A stretch of DNA of 20,612 nt from Strigomonas culicis (GCA_000482145.1 AUXH01000344.1:1-20612); one strand, 5' to 3'; shown: positions 1-8,285, counted from the stretch's first letter. Numbers and translations are program-made. The notes: a model not told the origin generated them from the letters alone.

Positions 1-964
1 GCTGCGCTGCAATAGTCCTTCTGTGATGTTCACTTGCAAACACAGACTGGAAAATGAAAAAAAAAGGCTCTATAAAAGAGAATAATTCAAACTGAAAAGG
101 GCAAAACGTAGAAGAAAAGGCACACCTCCGTTTTACCGCGCGTAGAGAGTGTATCCATGCACAAACAATCACAGGCACACATATGGATTGCTATCTTGTC
201 ATAACAATTAGGGGGATGGGGTGTGTATCGTGGCACGAGCAAAAAGTAGTAGGAAACCTCCACTATAGACATTAAATCACCACTAGCAGACAAAAAGAGA
301 AAAAGTATCATACACGAGAGTATGGCGTTACTCGCTTGCAATCATCCTTGTGGATAGGCTAACCAGATCTTCTCTCTTTCCATTCGTTTCACATCACAGC
401 AGTTACCTTTTTACACTATTGCTCGGAAAGTGATAAAGGGGATATAACACAACAGATCCAATATACAGCAGCTACAATATGATGCGAAATATCACTCAAA
501 TATATATGTGTGTGAAATAGTAAAGATACTACTGACACTTTTGTTTTTTTCTTTTTAGTGAAAGAAAAAAAAAATGAAAAGTACGTTCAGAAGAGGTGTA
601 GCGCAGAGAATTAATGGATAAGATACAAGAGAATTTGGAAGCGTTAAAAGAACACACAAACACACATGGTGCATAACAGGTACATGAGCCGTTCGAGATA
701 CCGTTAATTTCACGTTACAACTACCAAAAAGCAGTGCAACGCAGACAATTTCACATTTACCGTAACAATACATATGTATTCATCAGTCGCATGGTTATTA
801 TACTCCATTATCATCCTTTTCTGTCTGTACAAAACTGAGAACTAGATAAGTAAGCTCAAGTTTTGGTTATGGAAGTATGTGTGTGTATTTTTCAGCAGAG
901 GTAAGGAAAAAAAGATAAAAACAAAAACGAAAAAAAGTAGCTAGCGTACATAGTGCTCACACGG
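1..964. other. AT-rich stretch without a recognisable gene
   Basis: This is about 1 kb of AT-rich DNA with short A and T runs and frequent stops in all frames. The only open frames are under 85 codons, low in complexity and without a coding look. I searched by eye for tRNA-like B-box sequences, a spliced-leader exon and snoRNA C/D boxes. I found only an isolated GTTCGAGA near 690, with no cloverleaf around it. The stretch lies downstream of the last minus-strand gene, so it is probably 3' untranslated or intergenic sequence near the end of a transcription unit. That last point is inference. Confidence 0.5.
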
Positions 965-1714
965 CTACCACACAAATATACGGTCGATTTGACGTGATGA
1001 CTGCAACGTATAGATGCGGGCGTCGGAGAGGGGCACCTCCGTGCGAGCGTCAAAACGGATGGAACAGACAGTGTCCGTCAAAGCAGACCATCTAAACCCA
1101 TCGCTGCTCGTCATGGCGTTGTGAGCCTCCGGAGAGACCAGAAAGCACAAATGTGTGCGTAACGGGCAGAACGATCATGTAGCTCCTCTACGCCACTAAC
1201 AAACGCAAGAACGCAGTATCTGATCTGTAGCAAGTCGCTATGGTATGGTCCTTCATGTACCAGTTTTCACCACAGTAGCAATCTAACGCGTTGATTATGT
1301 CTCCTTCATAAAAGTGCAACAGAGACAACACACATAGCAACAGAAAGAAAAAAAGAATTGAAGCAAGCAGAAGACACGGTTGCGCTGATGAAACCGTTCT
1401 GTCATATTTCGTTCAAAAGGCTTCACTGTGGATGAATGTTCGATGGAGAGGGCAACTTCATTCGACAACGAATAGTGTAAATAGCACTGCTTCCTCTATT
1501 TCAAAAACACCTTTTTTGCCTTTGCTGGTGATGCATTATCCTTGAGATACCCAATACGACTTGTCTTAAAGAAAGCTCATGTGTTCCGTTCCCTGCTACC
1601 AATCACTGTGAGCTTCACGGATGCCATCTGTACGAGTGTCTCTGCAATGACTGCATCGCGTCGGACTGTGTGGGTAATGCCTGAAATGTGAAGAATCAAC
1701 GCAGAGGCACTATA
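965..1714 (-). pseudogene. Possible decayed protein gene, family unknown
   Basis: GC rises here to about 45-60% against roughly 35-40% in the flanks. On the minus strand one frame runs from 1714 to 1298 with only two stops (TGA 1577-1579, TAG 1496-1498). A second frame is open from 1412 to 1191 (74 codons) and includes the peptide GDIINALDCYCGENWYMKD. The first frame then reopens from 1174 to a TAG at 965-967, including TDTVCSIRFDARTEVPL, with about two thirds of third positions G or C. The pattern fits one gene broken by two opposite frame changes and a few stops. A T-run near 1345-1355 lies in the overlap of the first two frames and could be the site of one change. No start codon or domain is recognisable. 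Each open segment alone is short enough to occur by chance, so this remains tentative. Confidence 0.35.
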
Positions 1715-1921
1715 CTATATGCTATTTTGAATTAAAAAAAAAGGAAAATAAAAAAAGCAGGAAGGGTGTGTTAGCTCACGAACAAAGGTTCATCGCTGGT
1801 ATGACGATGCAACCGCCAGAAGCGACTCTGTGGAAGACACAGCATATGCTTGCATGAGTAAGCACCACTATAAAGAGTAAGCGGTTACACTAACAAACAA
1901 AAAAAGTTAAAGGAGAAGAAC

Positions 1922-1943
1922 AACACACACACACAGACACACA

Positions 1944-1980
<37 letters not shown>

Positions 1981-1981
1981 A
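1922..1981. repeat. (CA)n / (TG)n microsatellite
   Basis: A nearly pure CA dinucleotide run of about 55 bases, interrupted by two GA steps at its left side and ending in GAGAGA. On the coding strand it is a (TG)n run about 75 bases past the stop codon of the TruD-like gene, so it probably lies in that gene's 3' untranslated region. The whole 1741-2055 stretch around it holds no gene. It contains A-runs at about 1733-1760 and this repeat. Confidence 0.9.
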
Positions 1982-2055
1982 GAAATGAAGCATGCGAACG
2001 GAAATACATGTATCCGTGTTGTTCATGTTGCTGTTGTTCTGCGCGCTCCTCAGAC

Positions 2056-3870
2056 TTAAGGGGAGAATTCAACGAAATCGGTGAAGCGCAAATACTGGAG
2101 AGCAAAAACCTCCCTCAACGCCACCCACGGACACGTGCTCGGTGGCAGTGTAAATGACAAGGCAACCGAGCACGTGCCCGTGCGTTCTCGCTTCACAGAC
2201 TGCAGTTTTGTGTGGAGCCGCTCCGACATGTTGAAAATGGATGGCTCGCGAAGACGCAGCGACAAATCATTCAAACTGTTCTCCTTTCTTTCGCGCAGCA
2301 AGAAAAGATCATCCTTCAATGTCGTGAGTGAAGAAGGGTCGTTGAGAATACATGAGGACACCGTCTGTGGACGACTGCAGATGGAACGGTACGATGGTGC
2401 AGGGCTCTGTGTCGTACTGGTCGCGGTACTGTTCTTGTCAAACAAGAAGCTGAGCGAGTGCTTGCTCGCAAACTGAACGTAGGCCTCACGCGACACGGCA
2501 CCATCGACGGTAGGATACAAGCATTGCTGATTCTCACATCCGTCGTTGTATGGCACCGGCATCACCACATCAAAGATGGAAAACCGCTCCGCGTCCGTTG
2601 CGCTGGCCACCAGGTGCACGCTGCGGCCCCCGGCCACGTCCGCCGCCGCGACGAGGTCACCTTTCACAACACGCAGGCCACGCGAAAAGATCCGTTGGGA
2701 TACCATGGCGTTCCACACAAATTCGGCAGCGCTGTCGTGCGCCCGCCGCCCAAGCGGTACCCGGCCCCAGACATCCGCCATGGTGGCAGCGGGCCCTCCC
2801 TGCGTGGCATCGTGGTGCGCTTTGAGCGCCACGAGTACGTCTCGCAGCTGCCGTTCGTTTCGCTTTTGCGCGCATGCGTCGATCCACTTCTCGAGCAGCC
2901 CCACGGTCGTGCTGGCCTCCGAGTTCACGTACGCGAGAAAGAAGGGGTAATGAAACGGATCGCTCTCTGCCACGCTCTGCAAGAAGGCTCCCACGGCCCG
3001 ACGGTGGTCCGCCCGATGGGCGAAGGCGCCCAGGTCGAACAGCGCGGAGGTGCTAGCCCCAAAGCAGTCCAACCCAAAGTAATTAAGGAACCCCGTTTCA
3101 GTCCACTGCCGCAGCCGTTGTAAAATGCACGCCTCGCCACCGCCCACAAAGCGAAGCAGAATGCGGTACTGGTACGCCAACGGTGGCTGCGTCAGAGCCG
3201 CAAACTGCCCCACTTCATAGTACTTTCTCGGGTCCAACAAGAGGGGATGTAGGTTGTAGCGACGGGAAGCATGCACGAGCTGCTCTTTGGTGACGCCGAT
3301 GGCGGTGCCAAACTGCGTCACGCACGCGTAGGAGCCACCAGGGGGCACTGCAAGAGAAAAGGCATCAGCGGTGGCGCCGATCTCGTAGCGAAATCGACTC
3401 AACACCTCCTTCATGGTGTGACGATCTCGGTACAGAACAAACTGCAGCAACGGCTTTTCCTCCGGCAGCCTGCCTTGGCGCCGCACATACTCCCCGTGGC
3501 TCTGGATGACAGGAGAGAAGGATTTGTCCGGGTCACTGAAGGACGTTGCTGTGCTTTCGGCCAAGTAGTACGTGGGACGGCTCATTTTCCGCCACCTGGC
3601 GCGTCGCTCCTTGAGAAGCGCGGCGATGGACCCGTCATGTGCGCCAATGGCACTGATCTGGAAATCAGACGGTTGGGCCTTTACCACAGCCTCGATGCGC
3701 TTAGCGCCGGGATTCGCTACTTCATGAGTGGTGAGCACGATGCCCGAGCGCACCTCCTCGGCCCGCAGATCTCTCCCAACGCTCCAGTCATTGCGACTGT
3801 AGAGAAGACCGCTGTCTGTGCTCTGAAAGGCAGCAAGCCGCGTGATGGGCCCTACGGGCACAGCCTTCAT
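2056..3870 (-). CDS. TruD/PUS7-family protein with degenerate active site
   Basis: The protein has 604 residues, with its start at the only ATG of the open frame. That ATG follows a T-rich tract and the first AG at 3928-3927. The TruD fold is readable end to end: QPSDFQIS at 66-73 (family PxDFxVxE, acid lost); motif II region VPPGGSYACVTQF at 175-187; a KYYEVGQF...YQYRILLRFV block at 216-242 matching the family's LxxGxLxGNxFxIxLR; GFLNYFGLDCFG at 260-271 (NYFGxQRFG); EFVWNAMVSQRI at 383-394; GDL at 404-406; VVMPVPYND near 435-443; and a C-terminal LSFTLPPST...LRE segment. The family isomerises uridine to pseudouridine in RNA. Here the KD of the usual GxKDxxAxTxQ appears as GG, so catalysis is doubtful. 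A trypanosome mitochondrial large-subunit assembly factor, mt-LAF3, is, as I recall, a pseudouridine-synthase relative and could be the ortholog, but that is inference. Confidence 0.8.
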   Translation of the reverse strand: MKAVPVGPITRLAAFQSTDSGLLYSRNDWSVGRDLRAEEVRSGIVLTTHEVANPGAKRIEAVVKAQPSDFQISAIGAHDGSIAALLKERRARWRKMSRPTYYLAESTATSFSDPDKSFSPVIQSHGEYVRRQGRLPEEKPLLQFVLYRDRHTMKEVLSRFRYEIGATADAFSLAVPPGGSYACVTQFGTAIGVTKEQLVHASRRYNLHPLLLDPRKYYEVGQFAALTQPPLAYQYRILLRFVGGGEACILQRLRQWTETGFLNYFGLDCFGASTSALFDLGAFAHRADHRRAVGAFLQSVAESDPFHYPFFLAYVNSEASTTVGLLEKWIDACAQKRNERQLRDVLVALKAHHDATQGGPAATMADVWGRVPLGRRAHDSAAEFVWNAMVSQRIFSRGLRVVKGDLVAAADVAGGRSVHLVASATDAERFSIFDVVMPVPYNDGCENQQCLYPTVDGAVSREAYVQFASKHSLSFLFDKNSTATSTTQSPAPSYRSICSRPQTVSSCILNDPSSLTTLKDDLFLLRERKENSLNDLSLRLREPSIFNMSERLHTKLQSVKRERTGTCSVALSFTLPPSTCPWVALREVFALQYLRFTDFVEFSP

Positions 3871-3926
3871 GCGGACAGTTAGCGACGCGTGGAACGCCGT
3901 TTTCTTTTTATTATTATTATTTGCTT

Positions 3927-3960
3927 CTTCGGCAAAAAGAAGAAAAAAAAAAGAGGAGTA
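3927..3960 (-). promoter_or_regulatory. Probable trans-splice acceptor of the TruD-like gene
   Basis: The coding strand reads a run of more than 20 pyrimidines and then a first AG at 3928-3927. This leaves a 5' untranslated leader of about 56 bases. It also excludes the open frame further upstream, which begins with GTG and has no ATG before 3870. Confidence 0.55.
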
Positions 3961-4100
3961 AGTGAAGACGGTAGAGGAGGTGAAGGAAATGGGGGGGGGA
4001 ATGCACCACAAACTATAATAAACAAATGAACATAGAAATTGCAATCCCTGGTATATACACAGATGATGCCACCATCCACGAAACAAAATAAGAGTGCAAA

Positions 4101-4116
4101 CACACACACACACACA
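4101..4116. repeat. (CA)8 microsatellite
   Basis: Eight CA units lie in the 321-base gap between the STIMATE-like and TruD-like genes. The rest of that gap (3871-4191) holds an A/G-rich tract, a G9 run near 3991, TTA repeats near 3909-3921 and no open frame of note. Confidence 0.85.
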
Positions 4117-4191
4117 TGATGGATTTTCGATATATAATGTTGCTTTAGTTGTTCCCTTCCTAAAAGCCAGCAGCGTAATGGAAACGACGGT

Positions 4192-4944
4192 TTATGGAGT
4201 AAACTTGTTAAAGAGGTCAATGATGGAGATGGAAAGAAAAGACAAAACGACGCGCCCCAAAGAAACGACAACCCATTGCTTAAGGAGACAGCTGATGTTC
4301 CAGTAGGATATGCAGATGGCGATCCAAGCAATTGGGTTAAAGATCATTTTCACATACGCGAAACTGTACAAAACGAGCAGTCCACATATGAATCCACTTA
4401 ACACATTGCAGAGCGTCCACGTCACAGTCTGCGAGTACCACCATGACCACTTGACGGGTGGTCGTTCCGTGATGTACGATCGCTCGCCCCTGTGTAGCTC
4501 TCCGTACTTACCGTACGTAGCATTCTGCAGGCACAATTCATAGAGTGCTGTGTCAGCGCGTAGCCTCGGCAGCAGAGCAGCAGAACCGTAGTTTACCAAT
4601 TTCCCAAAGCAAATGGCGAGCGGTGCTCCGACCACCGCATCCAGTGTACAGATCGCGATATACCACCCGACGCCTTCCAGTGGTCTCTTCTTGATGAGAA
4701 CGTGCTCTGCCGCGAGAGAGACCTTCGCGGTGAAAGTGTAGTTCATAGCAGCAGCCACAACGCCCGCAAGGAGAATCTTGAGCAGGTCAAAAAAGAAGAC
4801 CTTTGGATGTCGTCGTTCCGTGTACAGCACAAAACGGCAGTACATGTAAATCGTGATGTATCCCACCACCGTGATGACACCAAGCACACACATCATGATC
4901 AGTCCGCCCGTTCCTGAAAACACCATGCAAGGTAGCTGCGACAT
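4192..4944 (-). CDS. STIMATE/TMEM110-family multipass membrane protein
   Basis: The protein has 250 residues and about five or six hydrophobic segments (near 12-40, 50-70, 92-115, 172-195, 200-222, 226-243). Family hallmarks are visible: GWYIAICTLDAVVGAPL at 93-109 (pattern WYxxxxxxDxxxG), YGKYGE at 144-149, and a following hydrophilic loop ending WSWWYSQTVTW at 166-176. Animal members sit in the endoplasmic reticulum at plasma-membrane junctions and help STIM proteins in store-operated calcium entry. Fungal and plant relatives are vacuolar or unassigned. Trypanosomatids have no clear STIM, as far as I know, so the role here is open. The open frame extends to a TTG at 4971, but the likely splice acceptor AG (4966-4965) lies inside that extension, so the ATG at 4944 is the start, with a leader of about 20 bases. 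Confidence 0.7.
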   Translation of the reverse strand: MSQLPCMVFSGTGGLIMMCVLGVITVVGYITIYMYCRFVLYTERRHPKVFFFDLLKILLAGVVAAAMNYTFTAKVSLAAEHVLIKKRPLEGVGWYIAICTLDAVVGAPLAICFGKLVNYGSAALLPRLRADTALYELCLQNATYGKYGELHRGERSYITERPPVKWSWWYSQTVTWTLCNVLSGFICGLLVLYSFAYVKMIFNPIAWIAICISYWNISCLLKQWVVVSLGRVVLSFLSISIIDLFNKFTP

Positions 4945-4964
4945 CGTTACAACCACGTATATAC

Positions 4965-5016
4965 CTGACAATAATTAGAAAGAAAAAGTGGATCATGAGG
5001 TAAGAAAAAAAAAAAG
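4965..5016 (-). promoter_or_regulatory. Probable trans-splice acceptor of the STIMATE-like gene
   Basis: The coding strand has a T13-type tract at about 5004-5016, a second pyrimidine tract at about 4977-4988, and an AG at 4966-4965. No ATG occurs between that AG and the proposed start. Confidence 0.5.
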
Positions 5017-5408
5017 TGCATGCGTAATTTTGAGCAAGAGAGAAAGTGAGAGATGTCATAGAAGCGAAGCGGTACACAAGAACACGTATACAAAGACATT
5101 CTATCGCAAAGCTCAGCGAGTGGTGAAAGTAGGTGTGTGCATGCGCGCGGATGTGTGATCGCCGTAAACTCCAATGGAGGAATGGAGAGAGCAAATTAGA
5201 TTACACGTAATAGTACTAACAACACGAGGTAATCGGCGCTCGACGGATGTCAGACAGAGCGCCTCTTTTATTATTATTACTATTATTATGATTATGTCGT
5301 TGCACCTCCATGAATGCGTCTCATTTGTAAAGAAGAAGAAAATGAACAACAAAGTGAGACACAGAATCTCTTGCCACATCCCATCTAGAACGAAGAAAAA
5401 ATAAAATA
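4977..5408. other. Intergenic stretch, no gene seen
   Basis: The roughly 430 bases between uL4m and the STIMATE-like gene are AT-rich. They contain TTA/ATT triplet repeats at about 5268-5296 and several A-runs. The open frames here are low in complexity (runs of Ile and Phe), overlap the uL4m tail in another frame, and were not accepted as genes. Confidence 0.6.
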
Positions 5409-6782
5409 CTAACTCAGCATTTTCCAAGAAGCTTTTTTGGACCGCACGTGTCTCTGCACGGAGCCATCCGCGGCGTCCACCGTGTAGGAGGCCTCTCCTT
5501 CATCGGCCCAAGGTTTGTACGGGTTATCGTAAAAGGCGCTGTACTGCACGCTCTCGCTCTCCTCCGTCCGACCCGCGGCCTCCACCTGGATGGTCTGCAG
5601 AGGGGGTGGCACGTCGCCCAGGACGGCGCTGTCGAGGAAGCCGTTTTCTGGCAACTGTGCACGTATGTGCGGCGGCAGAATGGACAGCTTGTGCGCGAAC
5701 AGCTCGTCCTCCAGCTGCAGCAGCGCACCCTCCGTGATGACCAGCAGATGGTGCGTGAGCGCGTCGTAGGCGTTGAAGCGGTTGATGGGGATTGGGTTCT
5801 TCTGCCCTTTGGGGCCTTTCGTCTTCTGCTTCGACGAGGACCGATTGTAGTCGTACGGCTCATCACACAGCAGGGTGGGTCGCACCAGCTTGTTGCGGCC
5901 GTTAAAGAAGCTGCCAAAAAAGAAGGACCGATCATACTCGCTGCTCGGCGCCAGACGCGACCCGCCATCCATGAACAGAACGCCACCACCGTTGTGGCGA
6001 ACATCCCAATTCATGGACCGGCACAGCTCCAGATACGCCTCCTGTGTAGGCTCCACGAGGGTGAGGTTCTCCACCACCTGCAGCTTCCCCTGCAGCAGCT
6101 TGAGTGTCACCAGCATGCGATTGCTCTTGCTCCACGTACGCACATCCATCGTGGGCATCAGCATGTTCCACGGCTTGGCCGGGGAGGAGTGGCCGCCCCA
6201 CGGGTACGAGTGGTTCTTGCGGTCGCTCACGCGAGCCATGCCCATGCCGGTGTTGGGCCAGTTCTTCTTCGCGCGGCGCCAGATCTCACGCGTTTCATAA
6301 TCCCACATGCTAGAAAAGTTCTGGCAACGGACTAACCAATAGGCAACGTTCTTACTCATCTCCACTGTGTGTGGGTAGAAGCCGAAGATGAACGGATCTA
6401 GCTCTCTCGTGTGCACTACCTCGTTCTTCAAGTTGAACACGGGCGCTACGATTCTCTCCTTCATCGTACCGACCGTGTAGACGATTGGCTTCGTCGTGTC
6501 AAAGTGCGGGAGCTCGGGCAGCTCGTGCATAAAGTACGGGTGCGGCCGCTTGGGGGAAGGCAGGTAAGGCGACACGAGCGGCCGCGTGACGGTGTTCTCG
6601 GGGTGATAAAGAGGGAGCGGGTGGGAGCCGGGGATGACCTGCGCACCGCCTGCGTACACGAAGTCTCCCTCGTCGCGTGGCGACACGTCGTGCACGCCAG
6701 ATGCGCGAGCATCATAGCGGCTGCTAAAGATGTAATGGCGGATCCCGGCAGACGCCAGAGCGCAAGGGGAAAGGCGACGCAT
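5409..6782 (-). CDS. uL4m: Mitochondrial large-subunit ribosomal protein uL4m
   Basis: The protein has 457 residues and starts at the ATG after an AG at 6831-6830. The L4 core lies at about 112-360. NLKNEVVHTREL (117-128) is the opening strand. The segment RRAKKNWPNTGMGMARVSDR (169-188) matches the L4 loop rich in basic residues and ending in GxGxAR. PWGGHSSPAKPWN (194-206) matches the GG...GPxPR part, and the helix RMLVTLKLLQGKLQVVENL (222-240) matches the Lxxxxsa-L-vvd region. Bacterial L4 is about 200 residues. The N-terminal 110, the internal 310-335 insertion rich in Lys and Ser, and the C-terminal 100 residues are extensions typical of kinetoplastid mitoribosomal proteins. The first 20 residues (MRRLSPCALASAGIRHYIFS) look like a mitochondrial targeting peptide. 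In bacteria the loop lines the exit tunnel. Confidence 0.85.
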   Translation of the reverse strand: MRRLSPCALASAGIRHYIFSSRYDARASGVHDVSPRDEGDFVYAGGAQVIPGSHPLPLYHPENTVTRPLVSPYLPSPKRPHPYFMHELPELPHFDTTKPIVYTVGTMKERIVAPVFNLKNEVVHTRELDPFIFGFYPHTVEMSKNVAYWLVRCQNFSSMWDYETREIWRRAKKNWPNTGMGMARVSDRKNHSYPWGGHSSPAKPWNMLMPTMDVRTWSKSNRMLVTLKLLQGKLQVVENLTLVEPTQEAYLELCRSMNWDVRHNGGGVLFMDGGSRLAPSSEYDRSFFFGSFFNGRNKLVRPTLLCDEPYDYNRSSSKQKTKGPKGQKNPIPINRFNAYDALTHHLLVITEGALLQLEDELFAHKLSILPPHIRAQLPENGFLDSAVLGDVPPPLQTIQVEAAGRTEESESVQYSAFYDNPYKPWADEGEASYTVDAADGSVQRHVRSKKASWKMLS

Positions 6783-6829
6783 CGAGAGGATCCTCGCCGA
6801 AAGTGGGCGGAGAAGCGTTTTATCAAAAC

Positions 6830-6865
6830 CTGAAGATGAAGAGCAAAGGAAAAAAAAAGGAGGGA
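6830..6865 (-). promoter_or_regulatory. Probable trans-splice acceptor of uL4m
   Basis: The coding strand has a tract of T and C (6845-6865), a short CT-rich stretch and an AG at 6831-6830, leaving a leader of about 47 bases with no upstream ATG. Confidence 0.55.
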
Positions 6866-7277
6866 AACACGTTATTTAGTTATAATGAAGAGGAAAAGAG
6901 GAAAGGAGAAGTACGTAGGTAAAAGAGATGGAGGATTTACAAAACAAAAATGGAGAAAAAACAGGCCCATCACACATCAGCAGAGGAGCCAGTCATCAGA
7001 AGGGGTAGCAGCCAGAGACAGCAACCAAAAGAAAAAAAAAAGAACATATATGTATGCATTCGCCAAATCAAACTTCAGATTCGTAAGTGTACAGGGGGAG
7101 GGGGGACTCTTTTTTCTTTTTGTTGTTGGTGTAGTAGTTTTTATTTGTTGTTGTTGCTTCTTTGATTATCGGATTATTATTATTTTGTCGGTGAAAACTC
7201 GTTTGTTTATATTCCAAAGAACGGGGAAAAGGAAAAAGAGTGTGAAAGGGAGTAAATCCATCAACAGAGAGTATCGC
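6866..7277. other. Intergenic stretch, no gene seen
   Basis: These 412 bases hold A-runs, a G-rich run near 7095-7107 and T/G-rich sequence at 7108-7185. A 155-codon plus-strand frame (from about 6885) crosses it, but it is made of Lys-rich and Phe/Cys/Val-rich low-complexity sequence and runs against every other gene, so it was rejected. Confidence 0.6.
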
Positions 7278-7811
7278 TTACAGTTTCCTCATCTCCTGCA
7301 GTTTCGCATTATTCTGCTCCAGCTGACAAATCATAGAGAACTGCTCGTTTAACTCTTCATCTTTCGCCAAAAGCTTATCCTTCAAGGTTTTGTTTTCCGC
7401 CTTCAACCGTTTGTTTTCTTCCTCCAGTATAGCGTAACTCCCAAGAGCCTGTCTATTGGCGCTGTGGAGCAGCTGTATCTGGCTAAGGGCAGCGTCCAGA
7501 TGACGCTTAACGTCCGCGAGCGACGTGTCAGCGGGAGGCGCCTCCACCGCCACGACAGGACCCACCGGTGAGGGCGCACGCTCAAACGTTAAAGACGGGT
7601 CAACGTCAGAGGCCACAAACAGGTAGCTGAAACAGCTCGGTGCCACACGTGGATTCTGAATGACGTATGCGGCCTCCTCTACATTATCCTCAAAGTGCGA
7701 TAAGCCGGAGTGCTCACCCAGTCTACGTGCCGCGTGTGAGAGTGGGGCCGGTGGCGCGCTGAGGGCGCGTCTACGCCAATAGCATCCCTCAGATTCGCTA
7801 TGCGGTGACAT
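7278..7811 (-). CDS. Hypothetical protein with C-terminal coiled coil
   Basis: I do not recognise this 177-residue protein. Residues 1-95 are mostly unstructured in appearance, with a Pro/Ala-rich stretch (19-25) and a Pro/Val-rich stretch (80-95). Between them, FEDNVEEAAYVIQNPRVAPS (40-59) and SYLFVASDVD (62-71) may be a short folded motif. Residues 97-177 form a strong coiled coil with heptad Leu spacing (LEEENKRLKAENKTLKDKL at 129-147) up to the C-terminus. The start is the first ATG after a likely acceptor AG at 7898-7897. Upstream ATGs in the same frame lie within the acceptor tract and would be removed. A scaffold or cytoskeletal linker role is possible but is only inferred from the coil. 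Confidence 0.65.
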   Translation of the reverse strand: MSPHSESEGCYWRRRALSAPPAPLSHAARRLGEHSGLSHFEDNVEEAAYVIQNPRVAPSCFSYLFVASDVDPSLTFERAPSPVGPVVAVEAPPADTSLADVKRHLDAALSQIQLLHSANRQALGSYAILEEENKRLKAENKTLKDKLLAKDEELNEQFSMICQLEQNNAKLQEMRKL

Positions 7812-7896
7812 GAAGTGTAGAAGAGTGTAAGTGAACAAAAAAAAAACTACCGAATAGTAAATAGAACAGGTAAATAGTGGGGGTCTTTTCACAATG

Positions 7897-7916
7897 CTTA
7901 CGTTTGAGAAAAAAGA

Positions 7917-7954
<38 letters not shown>

Positions 7955-7965
7955 GGGGGGGTAAT
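7897..7965 (-). promoter_or_regulatory. Probable trans-splice acceptor of the coiled-coil gene
   Basis: The coding strand has a C-run, (TC)n and (AC)n, then TCTTTTTTCTC, then a first AG at 7898-7897. The leader would be about 85 bases without ATG. A second AG followed by a T10 run lies within that leader and could be an alternative site. Confidence 0.45.
7917..7961. repeat. Compound (TG)11-(AG)6-G microsatellite
   Basis: About 11 TG units are followed directly by six AG units and a G-rich end. On the coding strand this becomes a C-rich and (CT)n, (CA)n pyrimidine-biased block inside the acceptor region of the coiled-coil gene, so length variation could affect trans-splicing (inference). Confidence 0.85.
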
Positions 7966-8271
7966 GGAGAAGGCATAGTTGAAAAAAATATATACAAACA
8001 GCAAAGTGGAAGAATGTGCGCAAACATGTCCATTTCCTTTTTACAGCACGTACTAGAGCTAGTACAGCATATCAACGCAGCATCTAGAACGAAAAGAGAA
8101 TAAAGATGTGTATGTGAGTGACGCCCAATGGCACAATTATCTATTGTCCGTATGCACGCTAAATGTAGAATCTAAAAGGAAAAAAAAAGCAAGAAAAGCA
8201 ACGCTCATCGCAACAGGAACGTATGGCACTGTAGCAATCTCCACCCAATGCATCACGCCAGTCCGCGCTCG
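7966..8271. other. Intergenic stretch, no gene seen
   Basis: These 306 bases between the 160-residue protein gene and the coiled-coil gene hold A-runs, a 16-base near-palindrome (8050-8065) and a GC-rich end next to the C14 run. An out-of-phase minus frame crosses the area but has no coding character beyond the overlap with the upstream gene. Confidence 0.55.
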
Positions 8272-8285
8272 CCCCCCCCCCCCCC
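8272..8285. repeat. C14 homopolymer (G14 on the coding strand)
   Basis: Fourteen consecutive C on the plus strand directly abut the TGA stop of the upstream minus-strand gene, so its mRNA would read UGA and then fourteen G. Such runs are error-prone in sequencing and replication. Confidence 0.9.

Noticed and set aside
685..705. Possible tRNA B box (GTTCGAGA)
   Set aside because: No acceptor stem, D arm or anticodon arm can be folded around it on either strand.
1384..1440. TGATGA as a possible snoRNA C box
   Set aside because: No CTGA D box or terminal stem occurs at a suitable distance.
2056..4113. N-terminal extension of 81 residues on the TruD-like protein
   Set aside because: It begins at GTG, has no ATG, crosses CA repeats and the acceptor tract, and would be removed by trans-splicing at 3928-3927.
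6885..7352. Plus-strand open frame of 155 codons
   Set aside because: It is low in complexity, overlaps the end of the coiled-coil gene, and would be the only plus-strand gene in the window.
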